This document shows, in pieces, positions 54,821-64,000 of a stretch of 64,000 nt of DNA. Under the pieces are notes generated by a model. It did no database searches and was not told the DNA's origin. It saw only the letters and a list, made by a program, of their open reading frames with translations. This DNA comes from Talaromyces rugulosus (Eukaryota > Ascomycota > Eurotiomycetes > Eurotiales > Trichocomaceae), in NCBI RefSeq assembly GCF_013368755.1, contig NC_049562.1, positions 6,448,001 through 6,512,000 on the forward strand. The letters run 5' to 3'. Position 1 is the first letter of the stretch, and every line of letters starts with the position of its first letter. Both the position numbers and the translations under genes were made by a program.

Positions 54821-56715
54821 TCAAAACCCCTCCAATACATTGTCCCACTGGAAATTTGCAAAATCAGACTTGAATAGAAGTTCCATATCTTCAAGTTCTT
54901 CTGTAGAGACTATTCTTTGCAGAGGTACCTCAATACCTGCAGATTGTATTGTCTCGAATAGACTTGCTGCTCGGGTGTAGAGCCTCATTAAAGGCTGCCA
55001 GCGATGGCTATTTGTTGGCTGGGCATCAAATAAAAAGCGCACAGCGTTAATTGTGCGGCTAACAGGGTCATGGATCCGTTCCCAGTATTCAGGCTTGGTC
55101 AGGGCCTTGTATGCAAATGATAGAGCAAAAGCCACTGCATGCCATTGTGTATACTGTTGTGCCATCCACGCAAAGTTCACGACCTCTTCAGAGAAAGACA
55201 TGTTATACTTTTCCAAGAGATCAACAGAAGCAAGGAAAAGTTCATAGTGCTTGGCCAACTCCAGCTCCGAATCACGGAAGCAAGGGAAATACATCTTCAG
55301 TCGCAGTTTGACGTTGTAAACACTGCCCGACCGCAATATGGTCATTTCAATCGGCGATATGGAGTCTGCTTCAATAAAACGAAGGTACTTCGAATATATA
55401 ACGTTTGTAAGTACGCTTGCTTTTTCATCGATTTTTTCGTTAAAAACTTCGTTGTCGTTTAGGTAGGACTGTGATTCAAAATCAATTTTACATGCCTCGA
55501 ACCGAAGAAGGCTGTATGTCATTTCTGTAAAGCCTTCATGTGGAACTGGTGGAACATCTGAAGAAATATCCCAATCAGTGTCGTTGAGATTAAGAGGACA
55601 TGGGCAGTCCGATCTGATTCGTAGGGCACTGGACTCTGCGCCATAGTCTTCCGAGATCCGTACGTCTACCAAACATATTTGCCACCACAGTCGTGCTCGC
55701 ATGTCAGCCTGAAATGGCTTAATTTTCGACTCTGCCGTAGTACCACAGTGAAGTCCGAGACATGTAGCCATCCGCAGAACCAGACCAGTATACATCCATA
55801 ACGAGCGATCATCCTCACGTGGCATGCAGCTCTATACTTTATAAGGACATGGATTGATGCTCAGCCCAAGAAAGGTTTACTCACTAGCACTATAACAAGA
55901 GCCTGCATAACCTGGATGTGGTTGCTGCGAAACCAGTTCGCGCGGGCCATAGCTAGGTCAATAGCATACTGATGCCGGTGATGAAGGAAATGAATGTCTT
56001 CTGTGAAATGCTGTGATGAATTAGACGGATGCAGTGTGATCACTGCTGCATAGCAAACGGCGACTATCAAGGAGGCAGGTTCTGGCTTCAACCCTGATAT
56101 CCCGTTTATAGCTGCGTCCTGTACAAGCCTCTCCATGCTTGGTTTGTGAATAACTCTGACGACTGGGTCTACGTTTTCTTTGAATAGCTCCCAGCATTTT
56201 TTGATGTGGTCTGAGGACCATGTCCAAGGATCTATGGCCACATCGACACTGTCTCCTTGTTTCGAGTGTTGGAAAATTGGATTCAAAAAGAAAGGAAGCC
56301 TTTGAGAATTTTCTGAACGTGACTCATCCAGTATTGTTTGTCTGAGATCATCCTAACCCTTCAGTTGAGACGCGGCATCATATAAGTCTAGGTTCATGTA
56401 GCAACTCACCTCATCTTCAAGGTTAGCCCAGAAGTCGCTTAAAACCAGACGTGACTGGCCGTCTCCATTGGCAATTAATTTGGCGTTTTTTCGGCCATAA
56501 CTTGCAGAGCTATTGTCGTCTCGTTTTACTGCCTGGTTACTTTTCTCCGCCTCGTGCAGCGCTCTTGATGGTAGCTGGCGGTTTCTTCGGCGCCGGATGG
56601 GCTCCTGTGGATACTCGCAGATTTGATTCTGGTCGCGACATGTTGAGCAGGGAACCTTCTTATCGCACTTGACCTTGCGCCGATAACACGGTTGACAGGA
56701 TCTTTTCTGCAGCAT
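54821..56715 (-). CDS. Zn2Cys6 fungal transcription factor
   Basis: Three exons (56410-56715, 55885-56352, 54821-55831) code 594 residues. The cluster CQPCYRRKVKCDKKVPCSTC lies directly at the N-terminus after MLQKRS and is followed by CEYPQEPIRRRRNRQ. The fungal-specific transcription-factor domain is well formed: WELFKENVDPVVRVIHKPSM at its start and WMYTGLVLRMATCLGLHCGT with MRARLWWQICLVDVRISEDY in its core. The start at 56715 leaves no room for a longer N-terminus in frame with an ATG nearby. It lies upstream of, and on the same strand as, the first regulator, and downstream of the FAD monooxygenase, with 291 bp between them. Its likely targets are among these neighbours, which is inference. 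Confidence 0.92.
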
Positions 56716-57006
56716 GCTGTGCAGGTTGTTGGGGAACAATTTGACTGGTTCAGTTGGCGCCGGTCTGAACAGTGAGTAGTGCAAACAATGCAAACTACAC
56801 TTACTTTCCCTAAAGCAATAAGTCCAATATCTAAATCGACCACTGTTTAAAACGCATTTGATATTAGATCTATAGTAAAGTTTGAAAGGCCCAGTTTCCA
56901 TCAGCTTAGTTTCGTTAATTCCCCCTTGTTGGCGCGTCGAAGTACAAAATTCAGGCTGACATACATCTAACATTGAAAATAACAACACAATGAAATAATG
57001 AAATAA

Positions 57007-58260
57007 TCAATAAAACAGCTTGAATACAGCAAAATAAGAATACACCGCTATCACGAGCAGCGGATACACAAAAGCCATGGAGAAAGGACCCATGTGAAAG
57101 GAAAGTATGCGAAGAACAAATTTTTCAACAACACTTCGAGGTGATCCGTCAGTAAACATCGTCCAATTCAGCATATCTTGTGTGCAACGCGCGGTTTTTT
57201 CTGCGCGCACGAACATGTCGTTCTCATAATCTTGCACACAGGCATCGAGAGCGGTATGCTCATTTGCGCGGGGCAAATATGCCTTTTTAATTGCTTGAGA
57301 CAACTTTAAGGCATCTTCAAAACCAAGATTAACCCCCTCCCCAGCATACGGGGTCATCACATGTGCAGCGTCGCCGACCAACGTAACTCCAGATTGATGC
57401 TCCCATTTCCAACCCACAGGAAGATTGTATAAAGGCCGCAATACTGGATCCTCGGCGTGGTGCAGGTAATCACGTAACTTGGGATGCCATGTTTCGTATT
57501 CTTTCAGCACTGTAGCTTTGAGTTCTTCCACGTTGTTGGTGTCATGCTTGGCTTTCTCATTCCAGTCTTCGGGCTGGACGCTCCAGTTGTAGATGTTGAT
57601 ACTACCATCGCCAATATATTGGCCCATGATAGTTTTGTTGTCTGAATAGGCGTATAGTGATCCACGATTTGTGAGAGCATAACAATCTGGGGCTGTTTTC
57701 TCCGCATTGTGTATTGTCCAGGAAAAGCCGGTCAACCCTGCATACTGGGGTTGTTGGTCTGATAGCAACCTGCGGACCTTGCTCCAAGCCCCATCTGCAC
57801 CGACAATCAGGTCAAACCCAGTCTCAATGCCCTGGTCAAAGATGAGGCGGTGCTTCTCATCTACTGACTTCAGACGGCAGCCCCAGCGGATGATCTCTTC
57901 GGGAATCGAGTTGAGAAGCATCTCACGTAAAGAGGATCGGTCAATCTCTGGCCGACCACGAGCGAAGGTCTCTGACGTCCCGCTCGTGCTGATATAGATG
58001 GTGAGCTTTTTGTCGCACACCTTCAGTGCTTCTCCATCGAAACGGGCGCGTTGCAGGAATTCCTCGTACAGGCCGCCGGCCTTCAAAGCTGCTATGCCAG
58101 TGTCTGGGTGTAGGTCCAACGTCCCACCTTGCCTTCTAGCATGTCGTGAATCGTCTGACTCAAACACCGTAACATCGATTCCGGGTTGGTTATGGAGCAA
58201 GCGTGCGAGCATGAGGCCGACTGGGCCGGCCCCAATTATAGCGACTCGTGTTGAAGGCAT
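57007..58260 (-). CDS. FAD-dependent monooxygenase (PHBH/TetX-type)
   Basis: Intronless, 417 residues. The FAD-binding Rossmann motif is VAIIGAGPVGLMLARLLH, the RxxL(R) region is RPEIDRSSLREMLL, the DG motif is FDLIVGADGAWSKVR, and the GD motif is TLVGDAAHVMTPYAGEGVNL. These four blocks in this order define class A flavin monooxygenases. The N-terminal stretch GGTLDLHPDTG resembles TetX and related enzymes. A C-terminal hydrophobic segment (MAFVYPLLVIAVYSYFAVF) could anchor it in a membrane, common in fungal biosynthetic FMOs. It would use NAD(P)H and O2 to hydroxylate an aromatic or polyketide/terpenoid substrate. No resistance function is implied. It is transcribed toward the regulator gene and may be co-regulated with the AtuA-like gene. 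Confidence 0.92.
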   Translation of the reverse strand: MPSTRVAIIGAGPVGLMLARLLHNQPGIDVTVFESDDSRHARRQGGTLDLHPDTGIAALKAGGLYEEFLQRARFDGEALKVCDKKLTIYISTSGTSETFARGRPEIDRSSLREMLLNSIPEEIIRWGCRLKSVDEKHRLIFDQGIETGFDLIVGADGAWSKVRRLLSDQQPQYAGLTGFSWTIHNAEKTAPDCYALTNRGSLYAYSDNKTIMGQYIGDGSINIYNWSVQPEDWNEKAKHDTNNVEELKATVLKEYETWHPKLRDYLHHAEDPVLRPLYNLPVGWKWEHQSGVTLVGDAAHVMTPYAGEGVNLGFEDALKLSQAIKKAYLPRANEHTALDACVQDYENDMFVRAEKTARCTQDMLNWTMFTDGSPRSVVEKFVLRILSFHMGPFSMAFVYPLLVIAVYSYFAVFKLFY

Positions 58261-58671
58261 TGTTGTTGGTGAATTTTTGCAACTTCATCTTGGCTGGGTG
58301 TTTCTTTTATAATAAACCAAAAGAAGATTGATTGCTTGTGTGACCTTGTTGATGTGGGCGGCCTTATCGGTCTTCTCGGTCCTCTCGGCGCTTTCGGTTC
58401 TTTCGGTCTCTTCGCCCCAGCGTCATGAAGCAAGGCCAAGCCCTAACCACACCCAGTTTGAGGCCTCTTAGTTTCATGCTGGAGCATTTCGATATCATTT
58501 GTTAATGTTCTACCAAGTAGAAATCACAGAGGGTGTACATTCCAGACTTACAGGCATAAGGAATGCATCATTGTATCACTGTCTATTCAATATGGTTTTT
58601 GTACACAGTCAAAAATATTACAAGAATATACTTAGAGGAAATACGCATCTTCCAAAAACAAATATACCCAA
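58261..58671. promoter_or_regulatory. Intergenic region with TCGGTCTTC-like repeats
   Basis: The monooxygenase promoter region contains five or so imperfect copies of a TCGGTCTTC-type 9-mer between about 58366 and 58414, each with a CGG triplet. CGG words are half-sites for Zn2Cys6 regulators, two of which are coded nearby. The array might therefore be an operator or just a simple repeat. Confidence 0.4.
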
Positions 58672-60006
58672 TTAGGCCGGCATTTCATGCGCAGGATTTT
58701 TCTGCGATGGGAGTTCCACTCGTTCCGATCCCGTAAGCTCTGCGATAGGGGCAGAGTCGAGTTCCTCTTGATGCGACCTGGCCTCAAGAAGCGTAGCGAC
58801 ATCATGATTCTTTTGGTTTTCTATCGTATTAAGACTGTTGCTCTCTTGAGTAGGAACCTCATTTCTTCTTTTTCGTCGGTTCCACCAGAACCATGCCAGT
58901 CCAGCGGCGACAATGGCGACTACTCCACCAATGACTGGACCAGCAACCCATGCCTTGCTGCTGCTGCCAGATGACGCACTGGACGAGTCCGATGAGGTAG
59001 AGACAATTTGGGCGATATTCAAATTTGTGGACGAGTCAAGCATCTGCACTGAGTTCAACAGTTGGCAATTCTCGTACCCAGAGTCCAGGGTAGCGTCAAA
59101 GACAACAGCTTCGCACTCTGGGGTCCCGTCATAGGAAGCACAGCTATCAATACATGCGGTAATGTTATTCTGGTGTGAGAAGGTGATATTGGTCGCCTGA
59201 GTTGCTTGTTGGGAACAAGTGATGTTAAACGCCTTCCCATCGCTGCTCGTGTAGCTTGTATAAGTAGGACATCCCTGAGCTAGGGTCACAACTTCGGCCA
59301 CAGCAGTGTGATATATTATGCCAGTATTTGCCACCAGGGGTCCGGTTGCATTCTTGAGGAAGCAGTTCAGGTAACCTGAAAGGTGCCCTGGATTCCACAT
59401 AGCGGCTTCGCAAAGCGGATGGGCCTGAACACAAGCCTCCATGCACTCGTCCAAGCTCACGGCATAGGTCGGACAAAAATCAGAAGACCACGGACACAAA
59501 TCGTTGCCGGAAATCTCCATATTGCAAGCAAGTTTGAAATCCAGTCCCTCGGGGGTACTCAGGGTCGAATCATTGGTATAGGGACACGAAATGTTGCTAG
59601 AAATCTGTGTACTGTTTGCGAGCGCAATATCTCTAGTGTCCGAGGTTGTGAGATTTGCCACTGTCAGGACTGTTGGAGAAGCCAATTCCCAGCAAGAACT
59701 ATTCGATTCTTGCCACATAACGCCCCAACATCGCCAGGATTCTGTGGAGCAACCGTCCATGCAGGCCGTGAAATTCTTTTCCGTTGGTACATATGACGAG
59801 TACGTCGAGGAGACGACATCTTCACCACAATATGTAGTGAAATTCAATCCGTCTGGGGCGGTGTAGTCGCCTGTCTGCGAACAGGTGGTGGATCGCGGGA
59901 ACATCTCGCCGACTCCTACAAAGATAGTTAGTGATTAATGACACGGCTTTCTGGGTGATGTTTATAAAGGCTTACCCCCTGTATGGGGAAAGGAAAGGGA
60001 TTCCAT
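58672..60006 (-). CDS. Cysteine-rich single-pass membrane protein with three repeats
   Basis: Two exons (59976-60006 and 58672-59915) give 424 residues. The extracellular part has three similar cysteine-rich units of about 90-100 residues, each of the form GLNFTTYCGED ... CMDGCSTESWRCWGVMW, CMEACVQAHPLCEAAMW and CIDSCASYDGTPECEAVVF. This resembles PAN/apple or WSC-type modules of fungal surface proteins. It has many N-glycosylation sequons, a Ser-rich stalk, one membrane segment (VAGPVIGGVVAIVAAGLAWF) followed by basic residues, and a 75-residue cytosolic tail. The predicted N-terminus is short and lacks a clear signal peptide, so an additional 5' exon is possible. It could be a wall-sensing or adhesion protein; the function is not known. 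Confidence 0.82.
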
Positions 60007-60687
60007 AACAAGCGCAATTCACCGTTTGTCACTCGCAATCTGCATATCTCCGTGAGGAAGCTGAGTAGCAAGTGTTTCAAACAGAATTTTTGCGAGCCTC
60101 GGAAGTTGATTCTTGCCCGATCAGGACTTAGTCCGGGTCCCAGCTGCCTCTAGTCTCGTCGACTGACGGGGCCAAGATATGGATCAGTTGTTATCAGTTT
60201 GGGGGAATATGAGTTTCTGAATCTGCAACAAGCCAGTATCATATCGTAAGCCTCTAACCGAATGGCGTCGCCTTCTCCAGTTCTAGCGTGCTCCTTGCTC
60301 CTGATAATGGGCTATTTATTTTCTTCAGCAATTCTTGGTGCTATCCCAACTTTCCGTACCTCAGACCCACCAGTAACGTTATTTTATGACTCAAAGAGTA
60401 TCGGAAGAATATTAGTGCCTGTCAATCTGTCTGTCAGCCAACTGGAACCGATCCTTTGTTTTGGTCAAGTGCAATTCCAAATCGTCATTGGTCAATAGAA
60501 CTGACATTTGATCCATAAATAATATAAAATCTGTTTCTTATTAGGTAAGAGTACGGTTATTTTTCCACGCTCGGCGAGGTCAGTGCTGTCTTATCGTATC
60601 CGTGGCCCCGGGTTTTGTTAGTCGGCGGAGACATGGGGTAGTTAAAAATAGATCATAAAAGTTTCTCCTGAAAATAATACGTATTCA

Positions 60688-60712
60688 TAATAATAATAAT
60701 AATAATAATAAC
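60688..60712. repeat. AAT microsatellite
   Basis: About eight tandem AAT units, noncoding. Confidence 0.85.
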
Positions 60713-60767
60713 AGATAGTTTCGTTCTCTTTGGTAGTTGAAGTCTGACAATAACTACAAGAGGCAAA

Positions 60768-60926
60768 ATGAATAAAGTCGTATCGGAAACAGTGTTGATT
60801 ACCGACGAAGCAACCAGCGTGGTAAACACGCAGCGGCCTGGTATCGAAGGGGTTCAGAGAGAAAATACCAGCGAGCATAAGCACAAAGTAGAGCGGGATA
60901 TTTGCCCACAGGATGACCTGGTATAG
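60768..60926 (+). CDS. Short ORF of 52 codons, possibly 5' end of a decayed gene
   Basis: ATG in good context, polar and acidic sequence (MNKVVSETVLITDEATSVVN at the start, ending DICPQDDLV) followed by a GTATAG sequence that could be a donor. It looks like the cytosolic N-terminus of a transporter, but no downstream exon is convincing. Confidence 0.25.
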   Translation: MNKVVSETVLITDEATSVVNTQRPGIEGVQRENTSEHKHKVERDICPQDDLV

Positions 60927-61234
60927 TGAGTCTAATAATATCCCCTTGTTAACTATAAATACTTGGTGTATTTGAAGGCGGGTGCCAATTTTTGCCCCGA
61001 GTATAATAGGGCAATAGAGGATCTCAATAATATTTACAAGCTAGGCTGTCTTGTCAATATTCTCTTCCTTGTCAGATGGCAGACTGTCCAATTTATACCG
61101 CATTTTTTTTTAATTTTCTTCCAGCTTAAAAACCCTCGGTTCAGTCAGCCGATACCAGTTGACATTGAAGTTGAATGATTCCGGTCAGCTAGTCTACGAC
61201 TCAACTAAGGGTTTCCCTACATATATTATGCCCC

Positions 61235-61390
61235 GTAAACGCTTTTTCGATTGTTGGCACCACTACTTTTAACTCCGGTGCATTGGTTATGTGGATCACT
61301 GCCACATTGGCTTGGGTTAATAGTGCAGCAACAGACATCCCAAGGGGAAACGCTGGGCAAATGATACGGCGCAATCGGGATGGTCCATAA
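61235..61390 (+). pseudogene. Coding-like relic, possibly transporter
   Basis: An open frame of 51 codons without an ATG at its start reads VNAFSIVGTTTFNSGALVMW then ITATLAWVNSAATDIPRG and stops. The hydrophobic pattern resembles a membrane helix and loop of an MFS anion:cation symporter. Together with the 60768 ORF it may be a remnant of a degraded transporter gene. The identification is tentative. Confidence 0.3.
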
Positions 61391-62371
61391 AATGCCGTGC
61401 ACGAATCAGGCAGTTGTGCTTCAGCGCCAGAAAAGAGTCAGGTGCCCATCTCTTCGGCTTGAGCTAGTCCAAAAATCGCTTGATTGTATGATCGCCATTC
61501 CGGCTCGCCCGGATCGATGGCGGCCAATGCAGCTTAAAGCGTTCGTTCTCCACAGTGATATTTAATTCTTTTTTCTTTTCTTTCTTTTCACCTCACTACT
61601 GCTACGGTGATTTAATGTTCTCGCCTAGCCCGATGATTAAACTAGAGCGAGATCATTTCGAGGTTCCCATGAAGCTCCAAATGGTTCACCTATTATAGAA
61701 CATGACAACAGAGCGAGATAAATTATGTCTAGAAATTAACTGTCTAAATATTGAAATTTAGTCAACATGTCTCATTAATTGATCTTTTTATTTTTGATCA
61801 GTCTCTTCCAAGTTGAATGTGACACTGGGTTTGGCTGCCAATCTAAATTATTGATACCTCGATGATATATATGTCAGTTCATAGTATTTGGAAGTGATAA
61901 AATAACAGCCAGTTGCACATGTGCCATTTCATATTGAAAATGATAATAAACAATTTAATCGCCTCTCTGTCTCTTTTTATCACTAGTTCATATCGATTGT
62001 GCGAATAATCCGCAAAATGTCGACACTGGTGATCGCTGGTCGACCTGACAAATTTTCGGCGAAATGTCTTCTCGCCGACGGCCAAGTGAATTATGCGGCG
62101 CTTCGGGATGCGTATTTCGCAAGGAAATAAATGAAAACTACTTATCGATAATGTGCGTGTGCTCCTAGTTTGGCCGCTTATCGTTAGACTCGGCATCCGG
62201 ACAACTTCCCGATACCGGTCAAACTCTTAATGGTGCGATTAGACGCTACTTTCTTTAAATATCAAAGTTCGGAATCTTTCAATTCATAACTAGGCTGCAC
62301 ATTTGATTCGACCCGGTCATAACATTGGTGATGAATTCTGTGGGTGTTGCTGCAAACGGGGTCCTGCGATA

Positions 62372-64000
62372 ATGCTGTTGAAGCAGACAGAGGCCAAAAG
62401 AAGGCCAACTGAACGAACAGCCAGCCTCAACAATGCCGTTGAGAATAACAATGGCAGTAACAGCCCGGTTGACACTGTTTCGGACAAAAAGCCTTCTTTC
62501 ACACTACCGAAATGGCGAAAGAATTTGATCCTCTTTTCGGTCAGTTGGATGACCTTGGTGATCACATACTCGAGCACCGCATTGCTTGCAGCTCTTCCGG
62601 AAATCGGCAGTGACTTTTCCACCACCCAGGAATCCATCGCCATCACCAATTCGGGCGTTTTTATTGCCATGGGGTTTTCATCCTTTATATGGATTCCCGT
62701 GGGTTTGATGATCGGCCGCCAGCGAGCTTACAATCTTGCCATCTTCATTCTTTGTGCATGTTCTTGCGGAGCCGCAGTGGCTACAAATATGGCTATTTTC
62801 ACGGCCATGCGCGTCTTGGTTGGATTTACCGGGACATATTTTATGGTGGCTGGGCAGACAATCCTGGCCGACATTTTTGAGCCGGTGGGTGTATCCGAAA
62901 ACTTGAGTCGTTTCTTTCCTAACACCAAATAAGGTTGTTCGAGGTAGAGCAGTCGGGTTTTTTATGGTAGGCTCCGTCAGTGGGCCAGCATTTGGTATGT
63001 CCTTCCAGAAACAGAGAAAAAAAAAGAAGGGAGAAATGCTCATTTGGTATCAGCACCCTGTATTGGCGGTATTATCGTCACGTTTACCCATTGGCGCTAC
63101 ATATTCTGGGTACAGGTTGGAATGGGCGTCATTGGGCTGTCAACCTCGTTGCTCTTTATACCAAACATAGACAAGATGAATACAAGCGCCATGACCAACA
63201 CGGTTGAAGCAGAGAAGCCCAAACAATCACTCGTGTCTCGGTTCAACCCCTTTCGGGTCTTTATCCTGTTAGCTTACCCCAACGTCTTTCTCGCGGTAAG
63301 AAAGCCAAACTCCTTCTCTTTACGCGAAAACACGAGAACTAAGATTTTAGGATCTAACCTGTGGCTTTCTGGCATGGTTTCAATACGGTCTGCTCACCTC
63401 GGCTCGTAGCATCTTCAACCCCCGCTTCCACTTGACAACAGCTTTTGTTAGCGGCCTGTTTTATATCGCCCCCGGAACCGGCTTCTTGATAGGCAGTGTC
63501 ATTGGAGGCAGACTCTCTGACCGCACTGTGAAGAAGTACATCAAACGCAGAAATGGACTGCGTCTTCCCCAAGATCGACTCAACAGCGGGCTATCCATGA
63601 TACTTGGGTTGTTGCCAGTATCAACTCTGATATACGCCTGGACTCTGCAGAAAGAAGTCGGCGGTATGGTGGTTCCTATAATCAGCGCGTTTTTTGCGGG
63701 GTTTGCCTTGATGGGGGTATTCAATACCCTGAATACCTATACAGCAGGTATGTGGAAGTTTTACTAAAAAAAGAAAAGAACAAAAAAACACGAGAGCTAA
63801 CTCAACATCTACAGAGGTCCTCCCAGCAGAGAAAGCCGAAGTTATCAGCAGCAAATATCTGGTGCAGTACATGTTTGGAGCCGGCACTACCGGTGCCATT
63901 GTGCCTTTGATCAACGCCGTTGGTGTAGGATGGACATTCACTATATGTGCGTATTTCCAGCCTTCTTTCGTGACTTTTTTGGTTGCTAATTTTCTCCGAT
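62372..64000 (+). CDS. MFS transporter, DHA1-like, 3' partial
   Basis: Exons 62372-62884, 62934-62994, 63054-63295, 63351-63747 and 63815-63946 join in phase, and the gene runs past the right edge inside an intron (donor GTGCGT at 63947). The visible part is about 448 residues. It has a polar N-terminus and hydrophobic helices starting [20 protein letters not shown]. The helix 2-3 loop reads [12 protein letters not shown], and helix 4 reads [20 protein letters not shown]. The exon 2-3 join restores [16 protein letters not shown], the motif C-like helix. The central loop [19 protein letters not shown] is the second-half motif A. This matches fungal DHA1 multidrug/H+ antiporters of 12 helices. 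The substrate is unknown. The start at 62372 is the first in-frame ATG; longer TTG-initiated readings were ignored. Confidence 0.92.

Larger units (their letters stand above)
60007..62371. other. Intergenic region with gene remnants
   Basis: A 2.4 kb region without an intact gene. It holds an AAT microsatellite (about 60688-60712), a 52-codon ORF, and a coding-like relic near 61235-61390 (both listed). The ORF at 60262, beginning with a hydrophobic leader, is weakly signal-peptide-like but has no other support. Confidence 0.5.

Noticed and set aside
60262..60498. 78-codon ORF with a hydrophobic leader as a small secreted protein
   Set aside because: Few cysteines, no splice or homology support, and the region is otherwise noncoding. 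A chance ORF is as likely.
1..64000. tRNA genes
   Set aside because: I looked for T-loop and D-loop words on both strands and found no segment that folds convincingly. A covariance-model scan would be decisive.

Overview
The window is nuclear DNA of a filamentous ascomycete, most likely a eurotiomycete of the Aspergillus/Penicillium type. The signs are 45-70 nt introns with GTAAGT-like donors and CTAAC-type branch sites, fungal-only gene families (Zn2Cys6 regulators, DHA1/DHA2 transporters, a GMC oxidase fused to a hydrolase), a lone dispersed 5S rRNA gene, and A+T-rich decayed stretches with C-to-T-type damage as left by repeat-induced point mutation (RIP). Exon structures were worked out by hand from splice signals and frame continuity. 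Twenty-three protein-coding genes (two cut by the window edges) and one RNA gene are supported.

Positions 1-16.7k: end of a secreted S41-type peptidase, a DHA2 drug/H+ antiporter, QCR8 of respiratory complex III, an uncharacterised 538-aa protein, a syntaxin-type SNARE, a secreted purple acid phosphatase, a 2-oxoglutarate/Fe(II) dioxygenase, a 5S rRNA gene, a 147-aa conserved protein and a macro-domain protein.

17.8k-25.4k: a metabolic micro-cluster made of a 1229-aa GMC oxidoreductase/alpha-beta hydrolase fusion, a short-chain dehydrogenase, and a C2H2 plus Zn2Cys6 regulator. A gene-poor stretch of 3.6 kb follows.

29k-36k: a cytochrome P450 diverges from an unusual fusion of a family-1 glycosyltransferase with a DGAT2-type acyltransferase. 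A seven-helix receptor-like protein comes next. The P450 and the fusion together look like a compact pathway for an oxidised, glycosylated and acylated lipid or terpenoid. This is the most novel-looking system in the window.

39k-47k: a bHLH regulator, then 4.4 kb of A+T-rich DNA holding decayed pieces of a polyketide synthase (ketosynthase and methyltransferase parts) and of another gene, then an intact phosphoketolase.

47.5k-60k: a Myb/SANT-like protein with a 15-bp minisatellite coding an HHPPE tract, an AtuA-like/DUF4387 fusion, two Zn2Cys6 regulators, a FAD monooxygenase, and a cysteine-rich single-pass membrane protein. The AtuA-like gene, the two regulators and the monooxygenase may form a catabolic or tailoring unit. 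The window ends inside a DHA1-family transporter.
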